Assembly: GCF_949987515.2 (NCBI RefSeq)
Contig: NC_082688.1
Location: 78,310,731 to 78,374,730, forward strand
DNA: 64,000 nt
Source: Delphinus delphis
Taxonomy: Eukaryota; Chordata; Mammalia; Artiodactyla; Delphinidae
Direction: 5' to 3'
Part shown: piece by piece, positions 49,402-60,133 of the stretch
How positions within the stretch are numbered: position 1 is the stretch's first letter
Layout of the letters: each line of letters opens with the position of its first letter
The notes under the pieces: model-generated
Seen by the model: the letters and a program-made list of their open reading frames with translations, nothing else
Told to the model about the DNA's origin: nothing
Database searches by the model: none
Position numbers and translations under genes: made by a program

Positions 49402-49836
49402 TATGACTTGGTTTTGCTAACTAAATTTTGGGCTTACTCTCTATCCCAAAATTACTATTCTAATTATATGCCCACTATCCTAGGTTCTTTCTCTGAAGAG
49501 ACAGTTTTACTTTTACTATCCTCCACCCTGGGGAGTAAGAGCTGAGAGACGCTTTACATCCCAGTGCCCCAAAATGAGATAAATACTGACAAATCTACTG
49601 GATGCTTGTCTAAACTTTAAGGTGCTCTGCACCCCTATACCATCTTTTGGGATAACCTTATTTTGAATTTTAAATCATATCTGGGAAGTGAGATTGAACA
49701 TGTTCAAAAATGATTAACTGTATTTTGTCTTCCTTCAGTGAAGGACCATTTCAGAAATGATATTTATTTCCCGAAAGCACAACCACAAACAATGGTTTGT
49801 GTGAATCAATGAATTCTGGTCTAACATGAAGGTGGC

Positions 49837-50010
49837 AAGTAAAGACCAAGTGCCACTGGTCCACCACATTATATAGAGGCAGTCATAAGACTCACACTTC
49901 AATCCCCTGACTATGACAGAGGAGGGACTGCTACTTTCCTGACAATGAATTCTGAAGAAGTGGCAGAACAGAGCTGGATGCAAAGTTTTCTTCATAGTAC
50001 CATAAGATTT
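49837..50010 (+). repeat. Direct duplication, copy 1 (174 bp)
   Basis: Starts aagtaaagaccaagtgccac and ends cataccataagattt-type sequence at 50010. It matches 52788-52961 at 171 of 174 positions with no gaps. Flanks on both sides are unrelated. A minus-strand frame of 86 codons (49735-49995) runs through it but matches no family I know. Confidence 0.97.
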
Positions 50011-50309
50011 GTTTTCAAGCCCTGTTTATACGATGCATAGAAATGGTTCTTTCTCAAATCTACGGCAAAATATTGGAACAGATTTGGAGGCCAGATTCCA
50101 CAATGTCATATGTATAATTGTAACCCAAAGAACCTAGTCTTCATGTCACTTTGGGTGAGGCAGCTTCCTGAAGCCAAGACAATCCCTGTATGGGATGGCA
50201 GTTGAATACTAACTTTCAGGACTGGACCACAAATCTACTTTTGCAATATGATCATAGTGGCTCTTCCCAACATCCATCTCATATGCTTTGAGTCCATGTT
50301 AATTGGGTA

Positions 50310-51175
50310 CATACCTATTAAGAATTTTTATATCTTGTTGGTGGATTGAACTTTCATCAATATGAAATATCACTCTGCCAAAAGTACTACTTCATTCCTT
50401 AAAGGCTACTTTATCTTGTACTAATATAGTTATACTAGCTTTCTTGGTGGGTATATCTTTTTCCATCACTTCACTTCCAACCATTTTGTTTCTTTATATT
50501 TAAAACCTGCCTTTTAGAAGCCATATTTTAAATTTTCAGTTTTAAATATTAACCTTTCAATTGAAATTCACATTTATTTGATGTGATTAGTGATATATCT
50601 GGTTTCAGATCTACCTTCTTTCCATTTGTGCAATACTTGATTTATCTGTCTCATGAAGTTCCTTTTCTTCTCCTTGTTTGCCTCCTTTCAGATGGGTCAA
50701 ATACCTTATTTTAATTTATTATTTTAGCTTAATGTTAGTTCTTCATTTTTTAAAAATAAAACAATTTTACTTGTTCTTTTACTGGTTAAATGATCTAAAC
50801 ATACACTCTTATTATAGTAAAATGAAACGATTGATTTTATCCTGCCTTAGTAACAGCAAAACTGAGAGCACTATATAGCCATTTACATCCCTCCATATTT
50901 TGGCATCATTTTATATTATTTTACATGTTTTGATGCTACATATATTTTAACTTTCAAAAGGCATTTCAATTAGTTTTATAAGTAAATATTTACTTCTATT
51001 TTAGCATTAAGTTCAATTTTCATTGCTCCTCATTTTTTCTACATTACCATGATTCTATCTGGAATTATTCTTTTCTGCTGGGAGAACTCCATTTAAGATC
51101 TGTTTTAATACAGTTAATTCCCACAATTTTTATTTCTCTAGAAAAATATCTCCTTTTCCTCTCATTACTTTTAAT
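50310..51175 (-). mobile_element. Ancient L1M fragment, antisense (endonuclease-ORF1 region)
   Basis: gctactttatcttgtactaa, actagctttcttggtgggta, tctttttccatcacttcact, tgatgtgattagtgatatat and cttttctgctgggagaactc follow the antisense order of L1 ORF2 N-terminus into ORF1, comparable to 39480-39900. Very diverged. Confidence 0.7.
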
Positions 51176-51224
51176 TTTTTTTTCACTTTGCCTTTACTTT
51201 TAGACAGTGGGACAAACTGGAAAT

Positions 51225-51350
51225 AAACCAGCACATGCAATGATATACATCAGTCTCAAAATCATTAGGCTGAGTGAAAGGAGCCAGGTAGGAAAAAAAA
51301 TCTGTATGATTTCATATTATCTAATTTTAAAACACTAGGAAATGTGAACT
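51225..51350 (+). mobile_element. Possible L1M 3' fragment
   Basis: ggctgagtgaaaggagccag and ctgtatgatttcatattatc resemble the ORF2/3' UTR junction of old L1s. Short and diverged. Confidence 0.45.
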
Positions 51351-51364
51351 AATCTGTAGTATTC

Positions 51365-51665
51365 CCCCTGTCATCTATCTTCCAGTTAAGTTATCGATCA
51401 TCTATTTAATCTATCTACTGTCTTTTTTTAATCTACCATCTACCTTTTCTACGTATCATCTATAAATCAATCTACTATCAATTATCTGTGTATCTTTCCA
51501 TTATATTATACATATATATCATCTATCTTTAGCCTATCTTCTATCTTAAACCTGTTATCCTTCTAACTCTCTTTTTCAATCAGTTGCTATTCTATCTCTT
51601 TCAGTCTATCTGCTATTTTTATATTTGAATGTCCATCCATCTCTGCCATTGGTTTATCTACAATT
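51365..51665. repeat. Degenerate (ATCT)n tract
   Basis: About 300 bp dominated by ATCT/CTAT-type units (tcatctatcttc, taatctatctac, tctatctctttc) with many substitutions: an old, decayed tetranucleotide microsatellite. Confidence 0.85.
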
Positions 51666-51954
51666 TTTTAATCTCTGCTGCTTTTACACTGTAATAGGCT
51701 TTACTTGCTAATGAATTATTACGACACATAAAACAGACACTCTTTAAAGTGTCATTTCTTTAGCCTAAAAGAAAAGACTAAAAGAAGAGATAATTAAAAT
51801 CCATTAAACTATAAACATTTGTTTAAGCAAAATCCTGAAACAACAGAAGGCAGGGAAAAAAATCTGTCACTTGGAGAAAAATAATCACAGATTAAAAATA
51901 CCTATAATTTTGGGGGGTAACAAACATATGTCAGATTTTATATCCAATTAATTT

Positions 51955-52088
51955 TTTATCTAAATCTCACACTAGCCCCAGGATGTAGGAATGACTCTCT
52001 CCATTTTATAGATAAGGTGACTAAACTTACTAGTTGCTCCCAGCTAGTAAGTGGCAGAGGTAACATGGAAATGCCAGACTTGCGTAAA
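51955..52088 (+). mobile_element. MIR SINE
   Basis: ctctctccattttatagata, aggtgactaaacttactagt, cccagctagtaagtggcaga and catggaaatgccagacttg match the MIR 3' half. Confidence 0.85.
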
Positions 52089-52639
52089 TAACATTTAGAC
52101 TTGGATGAAGAGTTTACTATAACGAACATCCTGCATGTCTAGTATAGGATAAAACTAAGGAAGGATTTATAAGGTTTTGGAAAGACTCCTTGACTTAAGA
52201 TCAAGATGGCTCACTGATATAAAATAGAATATTTGGTAGTATGTGCCAAGTTCCTGAAGTCACCAGCAGAGAAGAAAATCATGATCCTTTATTGTATGCC
52301 ATTTGATATTTCCAAGAGAGACTCCAGAGACAGAGGAAGTGAGCCACGGGTTAGACTGAGCATGGACAAACAGTAGGCTGCCTTGTATGGTAACGTGCAA
52401 ATAATAGGCAAGCAAATATCTGTGCACTTTAAATAAATAAGTACAGACATCTTAGAAATCTCTTACAAGATTGATAAGTAAAGAATTACTTATTGTCTTT
52501 TCTGGACCATGTTAGAATAATTGGCCTATACTATGCTGTAATTTAGTTTAGCAAATTGGCATATACTGCACTAAAATTTGCACTTTTTATCATAAAATCC
52601 TCAAAAATGCTATGGAGTAAATATTCTTCACCTTTTTTT

Positions 52640-52760
52640 TTTTTTTTAACAGATAAAGGAACTGAATCTCAAGGACATTACAACACTTTCCATGTACATA
52701 CAGATAGTAAAAGGCAAAACAGGGACTCAAAATCAGGTAGTCTGAGTATAAATCATCCTT
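52640..52760 (+). mobile_element. MIR SINE
   Basis: ttaacagataaaggaactga, acatacagatagtaaaaggc, gggactcaaaatcaggtagt and ctgagtataaatc follow the MIR 3' consensus. Adjacent on the right to copy 2 of the 174-bp duplication. Confidence 0.8.
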
Positions 52761-52787
52761 TTGTATTTTAGACCACAAAATATATTA

Positions 52788-52961
52788 AAGTAAAGACGAA
52801 GTGCCACTGGTCCACCACATTATATAGAGGCAGCCATAAGACTCAGACTTCAATCCCCTGACTATGACAGAGGAGGGACTGCTACTTTCCTGACAATGAA
52901 TTCTGAAGAAGTGGCAGAACAGAGCTGGATGCAAAGTTTTCTTCATAGTACCATAAGATTT
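52788..52961 (+). repeat. Direct duplication, copy 2 (174 bp)
   Basis: Same segment as 49837-50010, same orientation, 2.95 kb downstream, three substitutions and no indels. No A tail and no target-site duplication, so it does not look like a retrotransposed piece. Confidence 0.97.
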
Positions 52962-53078
52962 CCTTCCATCTTATTCCAGATCACAAATTTGATGAAATTA
53001 TTACTATGTGGCTCATTTCAAAACTTCTTATGTTTCTAATTCATTCTTGCTGAACTCTTCTATGGCTAGTACTACCAT

Positions 53079-53122
53079 AATCAGTGGTTTTTTATATATA
53101 TATATATAAAAAACCACTGATT
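53079..53122. repeat. 44-bp perfect A+T-rich palindrome
   Basis: Bases 53079-53100 are the exact reverse complement of 53101-53122 with no spacer. The centre is (TA)n and the arms carry atcagtggttttttatata. A second small palindrome, ttttatatatataaaa, follows directly. Cruciform-prone layout. Confidence 0.95.
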
Positions 53123-53748
53123 TTATATATATAAAATTTAGCAATATCTAGTCATATACATAATTTAGCAAAATTGTATAATTATATAATACATATATAA
53201 TTTAGCAATTTGGCAAAACCTTAAGGTCTTCAGAATATAACATGAATGTGATACACTGAGGGGAGTCAATCATTGGTTATCCAAGTTTTAACTCCTTTGC
53301 AGATCTAATACATGCACTGAAAGAACTAAAACTAGGATAATGGTACATTTAGTAATCAGCATTTCTGCTTGGCCTCTCAATAAAACACCCTGAATATACC
53401 AATGTCTATTTATGTATATCTCCTTCACAAATCACATTGGATTTGAAATTTTATTTCAATGAATTCTATAAATCTCGGTCTCTAACTATCTCATTACTTT
53501 GGGGAGAAGTCATTCCTCATGTTTTAAAAAATGTTTTTTAAAGAAATTCACTAATAATTATTTTTTAAAAGGGTGATTATCAAAGACAAGTAAATGTGAA
53601 TATAATTTATAAGATATGTAAGAAAGTAATTATGACAGAGGTTAATTGAAATGCATTGACATAATTAAACTCTCAGAGAAGTCATGGAAAATTTTAGAAA
53701 ACACAATCAACAACTCCTTTATCTATATTTACTCATAGACAGTAATCT

Positions 53749-53789
<41 letters not shown>

Positions 53790-54299
53790 ACCCTCATTTA
53801 TGAATGTTGGCTTTTATTTATTTTTATTTTTCATAATGATAAGGTTTTATTTTTATATAAATAATAGAAGTGTTCCTTTCAAAGAATGTTGAAAAGTTTT
53901 TCTCTTATAATAGCTTTATTCTCTATATGACCTGCTTCAGAACTGTTCTATGATCTTTAAGCTTCCAGCATGAACTTTGTTCTATTTCAAAATCTGACCA
54001 GGCACTTAGACCTGGACAGGGCTTACTGTGCTCTGGATCTCATTTTTGCTTACTTTCTCAAGATTTCATTCCTTTGGGTATTTATGAAAGAAATTATAAG
54101 ATATTTGGTATTTTCTTAAAAACAACGTCTAGGAGTAGGAGAGGGGAGGAAGCATAGGAAGTATGGAGGAAACAAGATGAACCATATTTTGATAATTTGA
54201 AACCAGGTTAAAGAGACATCAGCATTTATTGTGCCATTCTTTGTACGCCTGTTTGTGTATAAAATTTTTCATAATGAAAATTGAAAAAATACATCTTCT
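53123..54299. other. Non-coding stretch with (CA)n and a possible L1M tail
   Basis: Contains an uninterrupted CA microsatellite of about 19 units (53752-53789). The end at about 54110-54290 (ccattctttgtacgcctgtt, atttttcataatgaaaattg) resembles an old L1M 3' UTR. Otherwise nothing recognised. Confidence 0.5.
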
Positions 54300-54597
54300 T
54301 TTGGGAATCCCCACTCTCTCCTACATCTTCTACCAGTTTTCTCTTTTTAAATATTTCCCTTAGCATTCAAATACACTCCATTATTATCAATCTTTAAAAA
54401 AATGAGCACTCCAATAGTTGTTCCAGATGCTCTGCTCTTTTCTGTCTACATTGTTGAACCAACCTTGAGTCAATACCTCCCAAATGTATAATTCAGATAC
54501 CTTATTTCCTTATTTTTACCACATTTAAATATCTTCCACATTCCATAGAATGTCTTTTTTTTTTTTAAGTTACACCACTGCTTAAAATTCTTCAATG
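54300..54597 (+). mobile_element. LINE-2, left part (split by L1M)
   Basis: agatgctctgctcttttctg, gtcaatacctcccaaatgta and taagttacaccactgcttaa lead up to aattcttcaatg, matching the L2 coding strand. The text resumes at 57228 with tcttcaatggtttttcattg, which restores L2 order. Confidence 0.7.
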
Positions 54598-55324
54598 TTT
54601 TGTGTGCCAGTACCATACTGTTTTGATTACTGTAGCTTTGTAGTATAGTTTGAAATCAGGGAGCGTGATACCTCCAGCTTTGCTCTTTTTTCTCAAGACT
54701 GTTTTGGCTATGCAGGGTCTTTTGCATTTCCATACAAATTTTAGAATTATTTGTTCTAGTTCTGTGAATACATTGGTATTTTGGTAGGAATTGCATTAAA
54801 TCTGTAGATTGCATTGGGTAATATGGTCATTTTAACAATATCAATTCTTCCAATTCATGATCATAATATATCTTTCCATCTGTTTGTGCCATTTTCAATT
54901 TCTTTCATCAGTGTCTTATAGTTTTCTGAGTACAGACCTTTTACCTCTTCAGTTAGAGTTATTCCAAAAACAGACACATAGATCAATGAAATAGAATAGA
55001 GATTCCAGAAATGAACCCACACTTATGTGGGAAATTAATCTACAACAAAGTAGACAAGAATAGACAATGGGGAAAAGATAGCTTATTCAATTAATGGTAT
55101 TGGGAAAACTGTATAGCTAAAAGCAAAAGAATCAAACTGGAATACTTTCTCACACCATATACAAAATTAAATTCAAAATAGACTAAAGACTTAAATGTAA
55201 AACACAAAACCATAAAGCTTCTAGAAGAAAACATAGGCAGTATGCTCTGACATCAGTCTTAATGATATTTTTTCAGATACGTCTCCTCAACAAGAGAAAC
55301 AACAGCAAAAATAAACAAATGGGA

Positions 55325-55582
55325 CAGGACTTCCCTGGTGGCCCAGTGGTAAAGGATCCACCTTTCAATGCAGGGGACACGGGTCGGGGAACTACGATCC
55401 CACATGCCATGGGGCAACTAAGCCCACATGCCACAACTACTGAGTTTGCATGCCACAACTAGAGAGAAGCCCATGCATCACAGTGAAAGATCCAGCATGC
55501 CTCAACAAAGATCCCGTGTGCCGCAACTAAGACCCAATATGGCCAAAAAATGAAGAAAATAAATCAATTAAAAAAAAAACAA
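55325..55582 (+). mobile_element. CHR-type SINE inside the L1M
   Basis: Starts aggacttccctggtggccca, has a shortened tRNA-related head (acacgggtcggggaactacg in place of a clean B box), body with ccacaactactgagtttgca, and an A-rich tail. Target-site duplication aaacaaatggga at 55313-55324 and 55583-55594. The L1M sequence continues exactly across it. Confidence 0.93.
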
Positions 55583-55925
55583 AAACAAATGGGATTACAT
55601 CAAACTGAAAATCTGCACAGCAAAGGAAACTATCAATGAAACAAAAAGACTGCCTACTGAATGAGAGAAGATATTGGCAAACAATATAACCATTTAGGAG
55701 TAAATATACAAAATATACAAAGAACATATGCAAGTCAACATCAGAAAACAAGCAACCAAAATTAAAAATAGGCAGAGGATCTGAATAAACATTTTTTCCA
55801 AAGAACACATAAAAGAGGACCAAAAGGCACATGAAAGATGCTCAACATATCAGGGAAATGGAAATCAAAACCACAATGAGATATCACCTCACAACTGTTA
55901 GGATGGTTATCATCAAAAAGATAGC

Positions 55926-55990
55926 AAAGCAGAAACTAACACACCATTGTAAAGAAATTATACTCCAATAAAGATGTTAAAAAAAATAAA
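55926..55990 (+). mobile_element. Tiny 5'-truncated young L1 tail
   Basis: gcagaaactaacacaccatt and ctccaataaagatgttaaaa are identical in type to the last 55 bp of L1-A (21860-21915) and are foreign to the surrounding L1M. The L1M text resumes at aaaagacaacaaatagcaag (about 56010). Possible diverged target duplication aaaagatagca / aaaagacaaca. Confidence 0.8.
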
Positions 55991-56323
55991 CTTAATTTTC
56001 AAGGAAAAAAGAAAAGACAACAAATAGCAAGTGTTGCTGAGGACATGGAGAAAAGGGAATCCTCGTGCACTGTTGGTGGGAATACAAGTTGGTATGGCCA
56101 CTATGGAAAACAGTATGAAGATTCCTCAAAAAATTAAATATAGAACTATCACATCATCTAGCAATTCCTCCCCTGGGTATTTATCTGAAGAAAAATAAAA
56201 CTGATTGGAAAATATATATGTACTCCTATGTTCATTGCATCATGTTTACATTAGCCAAGATACAGAAGCAACCTAAATGCTCATCAATACAAAAATGGGT
56301 AAAGAAGATGTGGTATAAACAGA

Positions 56324-56333
<10 letters not shown>

Positions 56334-56367
<34 letters not shown>
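56334..56367. repeat. (CA)n microsatellite inside L1M
   Basis: About seventeen CA units at the place where other L1 copies have catatatacaatgg, so it grew from an internal TA/CA-rich seed. Confidence 0.93.
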
Positions 56368-56369
<2 letters not shown>

Positions 56370-57227
56370 GGACTATTACTCAGTCATAAAAAAATCTTGC
56401 CATTTGTGACATGGATGGAATAGAGAGTATTATGCTAAGTGAAATAAGTCAGACAAAAAACGACAAATACTGTACAATTTCACTTATATGTGAAATCTAA
56501 AATGTTAAATAAACAAACATAACTAAACAAAAACAGAGTCATAGATACAGACAGGAAACAGGTGGCTGCCAGTGGTAGAGAGAGCAGGGATAGGAGAGAA
56601 ATAGTTGATGGGGATTAAGAGGTACAAACCTCCAGTTGCAAAATAAAAACGTCCTGGATATGAAAAGCACAGTGTGGGGAATATAGTCAATAATCATGTA
56701 ATATCTTCTTATGTTGACAGACAGTAACTAGACTTATCATGGTGATCATTTTGAAGTGTATAGAAATATCAAACCACTATGTTGTGTAACAGGAACTAAC
56801 GTAGTGTTGTCGGTCAATTATATTTCAAAAACAAACAAACTCATAGCAAAAGAGACCAGATTTGTGGTTACCAAAGTCAGGGCGTGGGGTGAGGGGGAAT
56901 TAGTAAAGGCAGCCAAAAGGTACAAACTTCCAGTTATCAGATAAATAAGTAGTAGGGATGTAATGTACAGCATGATAAATATAATAAAGCTGCTGTATGT
57001 TTTATATGAAAGTCGTTATGAGAGTAAATCCTAAGATTTATCATCCCAGGGAAAAATATATTTTCTTTTTTTTCTGTATTTATATGACATGATGGATGTT
57101 CACAAGACCTACTGTGATAATCATTTCATGATGTATAAAAGCCAAATAATTAAACTGTACAGCTTAAACTTATACAGTGCTATGTGTCAGTTATATCTCA
57201 ATATAACTGGAAAAAAAAAAGAAAAGG

Positions 57228-57770
57228 TCTTCAATGGTTTTTCATTGAATGTAGTATAAAATACAAATTCCTTCCTAAGATCTTCCAGGCTTTGCCTGTT
57301 TTTGTCCATATCTACTCCTGTGACTTCATCTGCTTTCGCTCATCTCTCTTAACAACTAAATTTCTGTCACTTGATTTTTTTTTCAAACACTCAAATATAT
57401 CAAGCTCTTTCCTACTTCAAAATGGTTTGCATTTTGTGTTCTCACTCCAAGAAAAGTGTTTCATCCTACTCTTTAAATGGTTTTATTTTTTATTAAACTT
57501 TTCATTTTAAATGTTGATTATTCAGAGATGTTTTTCCTGACTACCTTTTCTGGAATAGTTCCCTTCATAAACTCTTTCTTAAAATACTATTTTATAAATA
57601 CCACAGTGTATAAATAGTTTACTTAACTGATTACTTGGTTTTGTATGCTCCCTTTTCTAAACTGTCTCCTTTATGAGATCAAGCATATTTTTATTTACTA
57701 TCTAGAACATTATCTGGTATATGATTAATCTTTAATGTATTTGTTAAGTGCATGAGTTAAAGGTAGATTG
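57228..57770 (+). mobile_element. LINE-2, right part
   Basis: cttcaatggtttttcattga, atcttccaggctttgcctgt, ctcctgtgacttcatctgct and a 3' tail of the tagaacattatctggtatat type follow the L2 3' consensus in order. Forms one L2 with 54300-54597. A 108-codon frame here (57184-57510) is not a gene. Confidence 0.78.
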
Positions 57771-58069
57771 TAGTTTCTAGAAACTAAAATCTTTAGAGAA
57801 CATTTCAATATTAATCTATGGTAATTAGCATGCAATATAAATTAATCTAAATTTAAATTATAATATATATTTGTTAAATATATATAACATATACATATCT
57901 AAAGTATAAATTATAACACATATTTGTTAAAATAAAAACAATTCTAGTTTTTAAAAGTTACCTGCAAATTTTATGCTAGGGTGATATGATAGTTTCCAAA
58001 AATTACACTAATCGGCTCTTTAGTATTAAAAGGGAATTTTTGGAAATTGGACTTGAGGTATGGAAAGGT
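57771..58069. other. Very A+T-rich stretch
   Basis: Contains TA-rich imperfect repeats (about 57845-57935, with atttgttaaa twice). No gene or named element. Confidence 0.5.
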
Positions 58070-58240
58070 GGACTGTACTGTATAAGGTGTACAGCTTAGT
58101 TATCTGATACATACATCATGAAATGATTACCACAATAAGTTTACTGAACATCCATCATTTCATATAGATACAAAAAAAGAAAAAAAAGAATGCTTTCTTT
58201 GTGTTGAGAAATCTTAGGATTTACTCTCTTAACATGGAAA
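58070..58240 (-). mobile_element. L1M 3' end fragment, antisense
   Basis: ggtgtacagcttagttatct, atcatgaaatgattaccaca and acatccatcatttcatatag are the complement of the second 3' UTR module at 57070-57170, giving a local inverted pair. Confidence 0.85.
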
Positions 58241-58784
58241 GGTGGCTCAAGTTGTTTTTTGGATATGGAAAAATAGTGTTACTTGAGAAATATAGCATGT
58301 TTACAAGCACTTAATTTACCTAAAGAATTTCATAAAGTGATTTTTATACCCAAAATTATTTTATACACATTAATTTTTCTACTTTATACTCCTGTGGAAT
58401 CCTGTGGGAATATAGTAAAAAAATAATCTGGAAATTATTTCCTTCTTATGGTACAAGAAATTATTTTCTTCTTATGCTTGCAAAGAGTTGAAATGGCTTA
58501 ACCATGTTCACACAATTGGTATGTAATAGAGACATGTCAGGAGAAAACGTGAAAAGTCTCTAAAATGTGCAAAAGTTGCTTGGGGGTCCATTCAACAGTA
58601 TGTTGGGCTTGCTGGGGTTTTTGTACTTACCTAACACTATAGGATTTGCAATTTTATTTTCTTTGACAATAAATCTGTAATTTATAGAACAATGAGGACA
58701 TTCCAAGTGTTTTTTTTTTTTTCAATAGAAATGCAAGTGTCAGGCAGAGATACAACTGTTTCTACCCATATAAAAAGGTTATTT
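58241..58784. other. Non-coding stretch, nothing recognised
   Basis: A+T-rich; a T run at about 58711-58722 precedes the L1-C fragment. No gene. Confidence 0.4.
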
Positions 58785-59907
58785 CAAATGACCATACTAC
58801 CCAAGACAATCTATAGATTCACTGCAACTCTTATCAAATTACTAATGGCATTTTTCACAGAACTAGAGCAAATTTTTTTTTTTAATTTGTATGGAAACAC
58901 AAAAGACCCTGAATAGCCTAAGCAACATTGAGAGAAAAGAACAGAGCTGGAGGAATCAAGCTCCCTGACTTAAAACTATACCACAAAGCTACAGTCATCA
59001 AAACAGTATGGTACTGGCACAAAAACAAACATATGGATCTATGGAACAAGATAGAAAGCCCAGAAATAAACCCATGCACTTATGGTCATTAATCTATGAT
59101 AAAGGAAGCAAGAATATACAATGGAGAAAAAACAACCTCTTCAATAAGTGGTGCTGGGAAAACTGGACAGCTACATGTAAAAGAATGAAATTAGAACATT
59201 CTCTAACACCATACATAAAAATAAACTTAAAATGGATAAAAGACCTAAATGTAAGACAAGATACTATAAAACTCCTAGAGGAAAACATAGGCAGAACACT
59301 CTGACATAAATTGCAGCAATATCTTTTTTGACCCACCTCCTAGAGTAATAGAAATAAAAACAAAAATAAACAAATGGGACCTAATCAAACTCAAAAGCTT
59401 CTGCACAGCAAAGGAAACCATAAACAAAATGTAAAGGAAACCTATGGAATGGGAGAAAACATTTGCAAATGATGCAACCAAGGGCTTAAGTTCTGAAATA
59501 TACAAACAGCTCATATAGTTTAATAATAATAATAATAATAAAAAACAACAGAACAACAGGTAGAAGATCTAAACAGACATTTCTTCAAAGAAGACATAGA
59601 GATGGGCAAAAGGCACATGGAAAGATGCTCAACACTGCTAATTATTAGAGAAATGCAAGTCAAAACTGCAATGAGATATCACTTCACACCAGTCAGAATG
59701 GCCATCCTCAAAAAGTCTACAAATAATAAATACTAGGAAGTTGTGGGAAAAAAAGAACCCTCCAATGCTGTCGTTGGAAACGAAAATTGGTGCAGCCACT
59801 ATGGAGAACAGTATGGAGGTCCGTTAAAAAACTAAAAATAGAACAACCATATGATCCAACAATCCAATCCTGGGCATATATCCAGAGAAAACTATAATTA
59901 GAAAAGA
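58785..59907 (+). pseudogene. L1-C: 5'-truncated L1 ORF2 fragment
   Basis: Starts inside ORF2 (aaatgaccatactacccaag) and proceeds through the thumb and C-terminal region: ggaatcaagctccctgactt, gtatggtactggcacaaaaa, gcacagcaaaggaaaccata, gtatggaggtccgttaaaaa, up to ccagagaaaactataattag at 59900. The longest open piece, 59008-59304, encodes 98 residues, with [13 protein letters not shown] characteristic of L1 ORF2. Stops and a (TAA)n expansion (59520-59541) disrupt the rest. The sequence breaks off at 59907, where another L1 begins; its 3' remainder should lie beyond that element. Confidence 0.92.
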
Positions 59908-60133
59908 GGCAGGATCTCAGTTAATGAGGCAGCAGTTGGGCTGAAGCTCCTGCGGTGGGAGCTCCAAGTCCAAACAACTGGACTAACAGAGAACCTCAGA
60001 GCCCAGAGAATATTCATCGGAGTGAGGTCTCCCAGAGGTCCTCACCTCAGCACCAAGACGCAGCTCTACACAAAAGCCTACAAACTGCAGTGCTGGAAGC
60101 GTCAGGCCAAACAACCAGTAAGACAAGAAAACA

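Larger units (their letters stand above)
54598..57227 (+). mobile_element. L1M with 5' inversion, inserted in L2
   Basis: Bounded by tcttcaatg at 54589-54597 and 57228-57236. Bases 54598-54963 are antisense ORF2 (tgtgccagtaccatactgtt to gttttctgagtacagacc), and from 54965 the element runs in sense (cagacacatagatcaatgaa onward). The inverted block is the ORF2 stretch directly upstream of the sense block, the arrangement produced by twin priming. Sense ORF2 continues with interruptions to about 56470, then a two-module 3' UTR to 57215 and an A tail. It carries a SINE (55325-55582), a small L1 tail (about 55926-55990) and a CA microsatellite. Confidence 0.9.

Noticed and set aside
49735..49995. 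86-codon minus-strand frame through the 174-bp duplication
   Set aside because: No family recognised; copy 2 does not preserve a comparable frame beyond the duplicated block, so duplication of a coding unit is unsupported.
56690..57220. Apparent long-range duplication with 34540-35056
   Set aside because: Both are 3' ends of the same old L1 subfamily; similarity is explained by common element origin.
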